From the NCBI GenBank assembly GCA_010909165.1, contig VJWM01000134.1:248001-312000 (forward strand): 64,000 nucleotides of DNA. The letters run 5' to 3'. Below the pieces are notes generated by a model. The model saw only the letters and a list, made by a program, of their open reading frames with translations, was not told where the DNA came from and ran no database searches. Both the position numbers and the translations under genes were made by a program. Positions 54,234-64,000 of the stretch are shown here, piece after piece. Within the stretch, counting starts at the first letter, position 1, and every line of letters starts with the position of its first letter. Source of the DNA: Anthoceros angustus (Eukaryota; Streptophyta; Anthocerotopsida; Anthocerotales; Anthocerotaceae).

Positions 54234-57200
54234 TCACGGTCGACCCTTACAACTGCAACAACCAGCTGCGAATCGATGCACACGGTACCCATCCCTTACA
54301 ACAATGTCTCTCTGTTCAAGCCTGGACAAGATCTCCGTGGAACTATGGCAGTCGCTGCACATGCGTAGATTCTTCGTTACCACCAGAGGTGTCCCACTCG
54401 GAGTGTTCAAGAGACCAAACGCCAGAGCTAGCTTCTCAGCATGCCCACAAAGCAAATCATCTGTTTCCTTCTCACACAGTGGCTTCAGCACCAACTTTCT
54501 GTGAGGTACGTGGCCTCCTTCCTCCTTCAGACGGGCATTCGTGCTCTCTACCTTAAGAGCAATATCCTCTCTTCCTTCTCCTACCAGAAATCGATGTACC
54601 TCCTTATTTACCTCAATGGTTGCCACCGCGGGTTCCTTGTTAGCTCCTGCTATCCTTCGCTGTGTTTCGATCCTGTCTACATCGGTCCACCTACCTGCAT
54701 CTGCGTAGGCATTGGCCATGAGAACATATGCAGATGCCTCCAGGGGCTCCAGCCTAACAATTCTTTCAAAACATCGCATCGCCCTCTCGATATCCCCATG
54801 ACTTTTGCAGGCATTCAACAAGGACCTCAAGCCCACAACATCACTTTGGCCCTCACATGACAAAAGCATCTGCTCTGCCTCATCTAAATGGCCCGCACGC
54901 CCAAGAAGGTCAATCATGCAATTGTAATGCTCAATAGTAGGTTCGATGCCATGCTGTTCAGCCATGGAATCAAAGAGCTGGCGACCCTCGTGGACCAGTC
55001 CCTCATGACTGCACGCTACTAGAAGGCAAGTAAAAGTAGCACCATCAGGCTGAATACCGGCAAATAACATCTCCTCAAAACACGCTAGTGCTCTGCGACC
55101 ATCGTCGCAAGTACCATACCCAGATATCAGCGCTGTCCATACAACCACGTCCTTTGTCGCCATGCTGTCAAACACCTGGCGTGCATCTTCCAGTTCACCA
55201 CATTTTGCATACATGTCCACCAGGCAGGTGCCCACCATTATCCAGCAGTCCTCTTTCCACAATCTGTGAGTGCAGCTGCCTGCCCTTCTGTAAGGCACCA
55301 GTGCTTCCACAGGCCTTCAGAAGGCAAGCAAAAGTAACATGGTCAGCCAAAATGAGGCCCTCCTGCTCCATTTGTCCATACAGAAGAACTGCCTCATGTC
55401 CGAGCCCTTGCTGCATACAGCAATCAGGGCATTCCATGTCACCACATCCTTTGTGCCATGCTGTCAAAACCTGGCGTGCATCTTCCAGTTCACCACATTT
55501 TGCATACCCAGCAATCAGGGCATTCCATGTCACCACATCCTTTGTGCCATGCTGTCAAAACCTGGCGTGCATCTTCCAGTTCACCACATTTTGCATACAT
55601 GTCCACCAGGCAGGTGCCCACCATTATGTCATCCAGCAGTCCTCTTTCAACAATCTGTGAGTGCAGCTGCCTGCCCTTCTGTAAGGCACCAGTGCTTCCA
55701 CAGGCCTTCAGAAGGCAAGCAAAAGTAACATGGTCAGCCAAAATGAGGCCCTCCTGCTCCATTTGTCCATACAGAAGAACTGCCTCATGTCCGAGCCCTT
55801 GCTGGGCATACCCAGCAATCAGGCATTCCATGTCACCACGTCCTTTGTCGCCATGCTGTCAAACACCTGGCGTGCATCTTCCAGATCACCACATTTTGCA
55901 TACATGTCCACCAGGCAGGTGCCCACCATTATGTCAGCCAGCAGTCCTCTTTCAACAATCTGTGAGTGCAGCTGCTTGCCCTTCTGTAAGGCACCAGTGC
56001 TTCCACAGGCCTTCAGAAGGCAAGCAAAAGTAACATGGTCAGCCAAAATGAGGCCCTCCTGCTCCATCTGTCCATACAGAAGAACTGCCTCATGTCCGAG
56101 CCCTTGCTGGGCATATTCAGCTATCAGGGCATTCCATATTACCACATCTTTTGAGTTCATGCTGTCAAAAAGCCGGCGTGCCTCTTCCAGTTCACCACAT
56201 TTTGCATACCCAGCAATCACGGAATTCCATGTCACCACATCCTTCGAGTTCATACTGTCAAAAACCTGACGTGCATCTTTCAGTTCGCCACATTTGGCAT
56301 ACATGTCCACCAGGCAGTTGCCCACCACTATGTCATCCAGCAGTTCTCTTTCCACAATCTGCAAGTGCAGCTGCCTGCCCTTCTGTAAGGCACCAGTGCT
56401 TCCACAGGCATTCAAAAGGCAAGCAAAAGTAAAATGGTCAGCCGAAATGAGGCCCGCCTGCTCCATCTGTCCATACAGCACAAGCGCCTCATGTCCGAGC
56501 CCTTGCTGGGCATACCCAGCTATCATGGCATTCCATGTGACCACATCCTTTCTCTCCATGCTGTCAAAAACCTGGCGTGCATCTTTCAGTTCGCCACATT
56601 TTGCATACATGTCCACCAGGCAGTTGTTAACAAACAAGTTACTAGGAATACCACTGTCCAACACATCACAGTGCACTTTCCTGCCAGATTCCAAGTCGGC
56701 GGCAAATGCACAAGCTTGAAGGGCAGCTACAAAGACTTGACCAATCGCCTTCACCCCTGAACTACGCATCTTCAGGTAGAGTTGTATGGCCTCTTTAGGT
56801 TTCCCATGTTTAGCATGTGCGTTGATTATGGAAGACCACATGAAGGCATCTGGTCTGCCCACCCTGGTGAACACATCCATGGCCTCCTGTAGCCTTCCTC
56901 CACTTGCATACATGCGCAATACATGGTTTCCCAGGTACGTATTCGAATCGTACCCCAGTTTGACAACAAGATCATGAACTCGTCGCCCCTCAACCAGATC
57001 CTTCTTAGATGCACACAGTTTTAGCACTGTATACAATAAAGACAGAGAAATAGAAGAGCCTGTGAGTGCCAAAAATTCCAGGGCTCCAACGGCCTCAGTA
57101 AGCTTCCCCTGCTGACAAAACGAGGTCACGGAAACAGCTGTCACGAGCCCAATTTCCGATCCTCCACGCCTGCCAGGTCCAGGATTATCCGCAGAGGTGG

Positions 57201-57702
57201 ACTCGGAAGCAGAGGCACCATGACCCATCTGCACATCCAAGGAAACGAGCTGCTCATCAACCCAAGCTGGCTTGAACTCGTTTACCCACACCACCTTGCC
57301 TGACCCCTTACGCCGGAAGTCTGGCGAACGGGAGCTCTTCTTATCTTGTCTGTCGTCCCACCACATGGTAGGGTCCAGAGAAAATTGTTGCCACAATTGC
57401 TCCTGCTCCTGGCGAGAACCATCGCTGGATACCCCGTCCCCATACACACATTTCCTCGGAAGTGGAAATGCTTGGCTCCTCGCACTGCTGCACCTGGAGG
57501 CTTGGTTGTTTGCCGGGGCTTGAATCCCTGGTGTGAGGTGAGCGGGAGCTCCTCGAAGAATCCCTGTACACACACCAATTTGTTGGGTCCACGATAATCC
57601 CCGCCGACGCATCGCCTTGGCGTGGAGCGAGAACCGGAACGTCGTCGTGCAACTGCAAGTGCGAACGGGGAGCAGGATGTGAACATAGATGTACAGTCTC
57701 AT
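54234..57702 (-). CDS. PLS-class PPR protein with GRP-ending DYW-like domain, frame-broken
   Basis: The N-terminal frame, 57702-55819, has a basic, Ser/Arg-rich leader, then a PDF-like motif (LWQQFSLDPTMWWDDR, then SPDFRRKGSGKVVWV, about residues 103-140), then PLS-type PPR motifs. The C-terminal frame, to 54234, has further PPRs, an E region and a DYW-like domain. The domain keeps HAEKLALAFGLL (the H-x-E site), CSDCH and the C-x-C near the end, but closes GCCSCKGRP instead of DYW. The middle (55195-55835) is near-identical tandem PPR blocks with short deletions that break the frame at about 55240, 55460, 55545 and 55820. If these are consensus errors the protein is about 1,150 aa. Expected role: organellar RNA editing, possibly U-to-C. 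The start Met is uncertain. Confidence 0.7.
55140..56600 (-). repeat. Near-identical tandem PPR blocks
   Basis: The word gccatgctgtcaaacacctg and the following tgcatcttccagttcaccac recur with slight change around 55160, 55455, 55545, 55850, 56240 and 56565. The linked block with cttcagaaggcaagcaaaag recurs at 55316, 55707, 56010 and in variant form at 56408. The blocks are far more alike than ordinary PPR motifs, so they were duplicated recently, and the reading frame is broken only within them. Confidence 0.85.
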
Positions 57703-58012
57703 GGAGCATATGATGTGGGACCCAAATGCTTTGCTTTAGGAGCGCCATTTGTGTGAAGGTTTAGCTCGTAAGCAGGGTGGATGCTCCTGACGACTTTTTC
57801 TTGGGTACCCTGGAAAAAGGATTGATTTGTGTACTATATCTAACTCTTTTCATTTCTAAAGGTCTTTCCATATTCCTCACTAGGATCTTGTAAGTGGGAT
57901 AAGAGAAGTTTTTATCAGATTTTATGAGAGCATAATTCTCTAACTGACAATGTCCCATAGGAGTTTTTCTTGCATAAGTTTTTGGTACATATATAACAAT
58001 TTCAAACTATGT

Positions 58013-58200
58013 CACACTCTTTTGGTGTAGATAGAATACATGTTCTTCCATCATCTTTTAGTATAGTTAATGTAGAGGTTCTTCCACATGTCTCTCTTGG
58101 TGTCGGTAGAACACAAGTACTTCACACTCTTTTGGTGCAGATGGAACGCATATTCTTCCACACTCTTTTGGTGGAGAAAAAATACACGCACTTCACTAAA
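58013..58200. repeat. Minisatellite, about four units
   Basis: Imperfect tandem copies of cacactcttttggtgtagat followed by variants of agaatacatgttcttc. No coding meaning. Confidence 0.75.
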
Positions 58201-58707
58201 GAGTTAAGATGGAGTCACGGGTCACCGGCCGAGTTAAAGATATCTAGACAGAACTACCTATCTCTGTATACTGCAATGCTAAGTGTGATCAAAAGTAAAT
58301 ATTAAAATAATTTTATGGTACAATATTCTTAATAAAATTATAGTAAAGTTGCAATCTCCATGCATAGGTTATGTGACAAGACATCTCCCAAAGATTTTCT
58401 CGAAGAAAGCAAGATCTCCGAAAGACACAGTCAAGTGTAGTGGTCCGACCAAGCAGAATAGCGAGGTCGGGCCCCACTGACGGGTAATACCTACCTGCCA
58501 GGGGAGCCGGCTGAGATAGTCCCTCGCATGTGGCACGCACTAAATCCTTCCCATTCCGGCACCCGAGATGCAGAGCCGTCATCATCATGTGTCCGCACAA
58601 CTTCACGAGCAACTTCTGGCCGTGTCTCTCGATCTGCTCGTAGTACCTACCACGCACTCCGCAATGACAGAAGCTCTGTGTTGCAAGGCATCTCCAATTT
58701 CAGCTCC

Positions 58708-58763
58708 GGCTGAGGCTGAAGCTGAGGCTGAAGCGGAGGCGGAGGCGGAGGCTGAGGCTGCGC
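58708..58763 (+). repeat. GCTGAG/GCGGAG microsatellite
   Basis: Hexanucleotide-like run gaggctgaagctgaggctga, then gcggaggcggaggcggaggc. It reads as alternating Ala-Glu on the plus strand. It lies 60 bp before the heparanase-like start codon, in its 5' leader. Confidence 0.8.
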
Positions 58764-58822
58764 AACCCCTTTCTCCTCCTCCGTCCGCTCGCACCCCGCT
58801 GCTATATTGTGCCCGTCGGGCC

Positions 58823-61256
58823 ATGAAATCACTGCTGTGGGCCGTCCTGGCCTTTTCCCTTGTGCTCTGGTGTGTTCAGGGGAAGCGCGTCGCCTGCGGA
58901 CTCCAAGATCCCTTACCCTCAAGAACGCCGCCTTTCCAAGGCCAGGTCGTAGAGGAGGTCGAATTTGTGGTGCAAGAGAACGTGGTGGTTGCCACCATCG
59001 ACGATGACTTCCTCTGCGCGACTCTCGACTGGTGGCCTCCTCAGAAGTGCGACTATGGCACCTGTAGTTGGGGCAACGCTTCCCTGCTTAATTTGGTATG
59101 TGGTGGGCAGTTCTGGTGCTGCGCTCTTTTGCCTTGTTGAAGTTTCAGCAGCCCATCTAGGAAAAGTAGCGCAGGCTTGACAGTGTCCTGAAAGTCACTG
59201 GTTTTCGATTGTTGTTGGCAGGACCTGACGAATCCCTTGCTGGAGCACGCTCTTGCCGGTAGAAGTGACTTCATGTAGAGATTGAAGTTTTTAAGTACAG
59301 AAGCATTTTGTGAAGTGACGTTCTTGTGCATGCCTTGTGTGTGTGGCAGCTCTGGCCCCGTTTAAGGTCCGGTTGGGAGGCTCTCTGCAAGACCAGATCG
59401 TGTATGGGGTAGGACTCTCGAATGGCAGTATCTGCGCACCACTTGTGCCGGACCGTTCGAGCATGTTCGGCTTCTCGGGAGGGTGTTTTCCAATGCCTCG
59501 TTGGGACGCCCTGTACAAGCTGTTTGCTAAAACGGGGTAAGCAAAGCTGTGGACGTTGCCAGGACCCAGGACAAGGATTATCGTTCTTCCATCCGGGTTT
59601 GGTTGGCGTGACATGCCTGCTGCCCGGTTCTGTGCACAGATCCACTGTAGCCTTCGGCTTGAACGCACTGTATGGGAGACTCCGGTCGGAAAAGGGAGGA
59701 TACAGCGGGCCGTGGGACTCCTCAAACGCGGAAGCCTTCATCCGATACACAGTGGAAAGAGGTTACGCTGTCCAGGCCTGGGAGTTCGGTATGTACCCAG
59801 CTGGCCAGGCAGCTGGAGCAGACAAGCGTCTCCCCCCCTGTCCTGGCCCAGGCTCGAGGCCCTGTGCTGATGCTGCGGAGAGCCTTGCCTTAAGCCGCAG
59901 GTGAACTTGTGGGTGATACAGGTAACGAATTGGGAGGCCAGGGAGTTGGCACCACCATCTCTGCACCCCAGTTCGCAGAGGACGTGAAGAAGCTCAAGAG
60001 CACCATAGCCGCAGCGTACGCGGGGCTCAAACCACCTACCCTGGTGGCCCCCGACAGCTTCTTCGAGCAGACGTGGTACGCCCAGCTGTTCGATGACACC
60101 GGTTACGGAGTGGTGGACGTGGCTAGCAGACACATCTACAACCTGGGCCCCGGTACGCACTCCACTCCACTCCATACCCTCCTCTTCTCCATGCGCACGC
60201 AACGCGATGCGAGGCAAAGTAACGGCAGAGTGCGCGCAGGAAGCGACCCCGGGCTGCTGGACAAGATCCTGGACCCGGACTACCTCGGCGGGGAAGCCCA
60301 CAACTACCAGGCCGTCCAGGCCGTGCTGCAGGAGCACGCACCATGGTGCGATGCCTGGGTCGGGGAGGCTGGAGGCGCGTACAACAGCGGGAAGCACCTC
60401 GTGACGGACGCCTTTGCCTCGGGCTTCTGGTAACCAAGGCTCCACGATTCTGCTCCCATTTCCATCCATGAGTTGTACGTACTCGTCACCCTGAGGCAGC
60501 CTCCTCCTTCTTGTCCAGGTACGTGCACCAGCTGGGCATGGCTGCCTCGTTCAATAACAAGGCCTTCTGCCGGCAATCCCTCATCGGAGGCAACTACGGC
60601 CTGCTCAACACCACCACCTTCCACCCTAACCCCGACTTCTACAGGTGAGCTCAAAACCGGGCCGATGTTCCAGCATCAGCTATGGCAGCGGCCTCATACT
60701 CCCGTCTCGTGTTGCCAGCGCCCTGCTCTGGAGGCGGCTGGTGGGCAAGAAGGTGCTGCAACCCGACATATCGCTGAGAAGCCGAGCGCAGAAAAGCTTT
60801 CTCCGAGGCTACGCGCATTGCCACAGAGAGGACAAGGTACGCTCGTATGCTCCCTCTTTCCCATCCTCCCTGCTGCTAACAGCGAACAGTAACGGGGCTG
60901 GGCTGTTATGGATGCAGGGAAGCATCACCGTTATCCTACTCAACTTCAGCCGCGAGACGATTCACATTGTGAGTATCTTCTCGGGGGTGAGGAGAGCTAG
61001 GAAGGTGGACAACGGCGAGCCCTTTTCCCATCGAACGTCGTCGCCTGGGTCGCGGCTCGAGTACCACCTGTCCGCGCCCTCCCTCGACAGCCAGGAGGTG
61101 AGGCTCAATGCAAGGCCCTTGACGATCACTGGTGACGGCCAGCTTCCGGAGCTTACGCCGGTACACGCGCCCGTGGGCGATCCCGTACACGTGCAGCCTC
61201 TCTCCATAGTGTTCGTGGTGGTGCCCTATGCCAATTTGCCAGCTTGCTCTTTATGA
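58823..61256 (+). CDS. Heparanase-like beta-glucuronidase (GH79)
   Basis: Nine exons: 58823-59095, 59222-59258, 59350-59536, 59640-59788, 59922-60152, 60240-60429, 60519-60644, 60719-60836, 60918-61256. All introns are GT-AG and short; they join in phase to 549 codons. The signal peptide is MKSLLWAVLAFSLVLWCVQG. Conserved text includes FLCATLDWWPPQKCDYG, RLGGSLQDQIVYG, AFGLNALYGR, WEFGNELGGQG (acid/base Glu about 218), VDVASRHIYNLG, WVGEAGGAYNSG (nucleophile Glu about 335), CRQSLIGGNYGLLN, and a C-terminal beta-domain ending VVVPYANLPACSL. It is secreted to the wall or vacuole and hydrolyses glucuronosyl residues, probably of arabinogalactan proteins. Length matches the plant family (about 540). 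All key residues are present. Convergent with actin, whose stop codon lies 354 bp away. Confidence 0.92.
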
Positions 61257-61610
61257 ATCAGGTACCTTGTTACCTACGGGACGTCCATTAGGATGAACAC
61301 TCCGCTTGAGCTGACAGCTCAAGAACTGTATTATCATCAGAAAGGCATTACAAGACTAAGAATTGAGCAGCAGAGGAGGTTTTCGGGATGCAAATCTACG
61401 CCCTGTTCCAATGAGCTGTGGGAATACCAGGCGGTGGTGGCTGAGCAACCAGCGTCCGCTATATCTATTACCAGTACAAACCATTTAACTGTCGTACCCC
61501 CACCTCAACAACTATTACGGATTGCCGGGGCCAATGCTCAGCATGTCCATAACAAAAAAAAAGTCTCAACACCGGGGTGGTCTGACATGAAAAACCTGAT
61601 ACTAACACCT
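61257..61610. other. Shared 3' region of convergent genes
   Basis: Holds the 3' UTRs and poly(A) signals of the heparanase-like gene (plus) and actin (minus). No other gene is seen; the plus-strand frame that continues to 62009 is the shadow of actin. Confidence 0.5.
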
Positions 61611-63076
<1,466 letters not shown>

Positions 63077-64000
63077 TTCTCACAGTCCTGCAGATCGCCA
63101 CATGCACGTCAGCCGGAAACCCGTGATTGCGCACCAAGATCAGCCGAGATGCAGGAATAAAGCTCCTACAGGCAGATCAAACCAGCAAAAAGCCAGATCT
63201 GAGCCTGCACATCAGTCCACCGCCACACAGACACACAAGATAGCCATACAGCTCCCTCTCAGGCCAGATCCGGCGACACCGGCCCCCTCACCCGCTGCAC
63301 ACGATCGATTGGCCCCGCGCCGCTCGCAAGCTACCGCCTTGCCCTCGCCTGTGCTGCCTTCCGCACCGGCCGGGTCCGCTAAGCGATGCTCTGCTCCGAT
63401 CCGCGCTACTGCTGGATGCGGCACAACACTGGCAAGGCAACCCGCTCCCGCGGGCAATAAAGCGCGAGAGAGCGAGCCGAGCCGCGGTGGTGCAGAACCG
63501 CAGAGGCGAGCGGGAGAGAAGAGCGCGAGAAAGCGGGCAGACAACGGAGAAAGAGAGGAGCCCGAGATGTCGAGTTGCGGGGGAAGAGAGAGAGCACTGC
63601 GTCTGTGGGAGAGAATGCGCGGGCGAAACCAGCCCCCGCATTTGAAAACCTGGGCGAAACCAGGGTGATATTTTTCGAAAAAGAATCGTGCAGCCAATAA
63701 ATGCGCGGCAATGTTAAGCACAAACCGCGCACGAAACGCGTGTGGGAAAGAGGAGGCTCGGGTGCGAAAAACGACGGGCTTCGTGTTGGCGGGCCTGCGG
63801 TTTGCCAGTGGCGCTGTGATTAGGTTAGGGCGGGTTTCGCCCAGTGGAATTCGCCTGAACGCGCGGGGCCGTACGCGCAGAGGCGGGAGAGGCATCGTGG
63901 CCGTCAGGAGGGAACATCGGGGCAATCGCGGCCGTCCCACGCTACCAGTGGAGTGGTTGAGCAGAAGCCCTAACTCCAACCCCGCGTTTACCCTAACCTA
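63077..64000. promoter_or_regulatory. Actin upstream region
   Basis: GC-rich leader and promoter zone for the minus-strand actin gene. Plant actin genes usually have a 5' UTR intron. The AG just before the ATG (ctgtgagaaatgg read on the minus strand) leaves that possible, but I cannot fix a donor. CpG-rich to about 63600, then mixed. Plus- and minus-strand frames here are long only because of composition. Confidence 0.45.

Larger units (their letters stand above)
57703..58822. promoter_or_regulatory. Intergenic region between divergent PPR gene 2 and heparanase-like gene
   Basis: About 1.1 kb. It includes a 44-50-bp minisatellite (58013-58200) and a GCTGAG-type microsatellite (58708-58763) just before the heparanase start. 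An upstream in-frame Met at 58568 exists, but the Ala-Glu repeat it would add is untypical and the signal peptide begins at 58823. Confidence 0.5.

Noticed and set aside
63960-64000. CCCTAAC-like words at the right edge (gccctaactcc, accctaaccta) suggesting a telomere
   Set aside because: Only two or three imperfect, irregular units right next to an actin promoter; not a telomeric array.

Overview
The window is nuclear DNA of a land plant. The right third carries intron-containing plant genes (actin, a heparanase-like GH79 glycosidase, a Cdc14/SIN-like protein and two very large PLS-type PPR proteins). The left two thirds is a graveyard of plant transposons (CACTA, Copia, Ty3 gag, MULE, hAT, a DUF7869-type element). 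One PPR protein ends in a DYW-like domain whose last three residues are GRP. As I recall, that variant is associated with U-to-C editing and is reported from hornworts, lycophytes and ferns, so a fern or lycophyte is the likeliest source; this is inference.

Layout. 1-5.6 kb: two direct copies of a 2.2-2.6 kb unit with a damaged gene I do not recognise. 5.8-9.3 kb: minus-strand remains of a DUF7869-type transposon protein. 9.8-13.3 kb: two direct copies of a 1.75 kb unit, each with a GC-rich half, an AT-rich GTTGTAA/TTACAAC half and a 24-bp minisatellite. 13.3-17.4 kb: GC-rich, unrecognised. 17.4-19.76 kb: CACTA element with TNP2-type fragments, a dense GTTGTAAA array and a good 3' terminal inverted repeat. 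19.8-24.6 kb: decayed sequence. 24.6-36.5 kb: a GC-rich coiled-coil/repeat protein gene on the minus strand, split by a 6.5 kb Copia element (LTRs 28673-28891 and 35000-35213), with a 1.75 kb tandem duplication across one insertion boundary. 37.1-38.5 kb: MULE transposase. 38.8-40.6 kb: a truncated copy of the 42.8-44.2 kb region joined to a captured Cdc14-like exon and a hAT transposase end. 40.9-42.8 kb: Ty3-type gag remnant.

Gene-rich part: PPR gene 1 (43873-47417, minus, four exons, 1082 aa, two N-terminal OSB/PDF-like motifs, no DYW); a short Cys-rich secreted Gnk2-like ORF (47695-48093, plus) in an AT-rich island full of tRNA-Glu-like repeats and a 773-bp tandem duplication; Cdc14-like gene (52024-53494, minus, five exons, 321 aa); PPR gene 2 with the GRP ending (54234-57702, minus, frame-broken in near-identical tandem PPR blocks); heparanase-like gene (58823-61256, plus, nine exons, 549 aa); actin (61611-63076, minus, four exons, 384 aa), convergent with the heparanase gene.

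The four exon models were built by hand from GT/AG sites, reading-frame phase and family conservation; all give whole-codon totals. Copies of repeats differ mostly by tiny deletions rather than substitutions. That may be biology or unpolished long-read consensus, so several apparent pseudogenes should be read with caution. The most interesting biology is the neighbouring pair of PPR proteins that both carry a PDF-like N-terminal module, one of them with a candidate U-to-C editing C-terminus.
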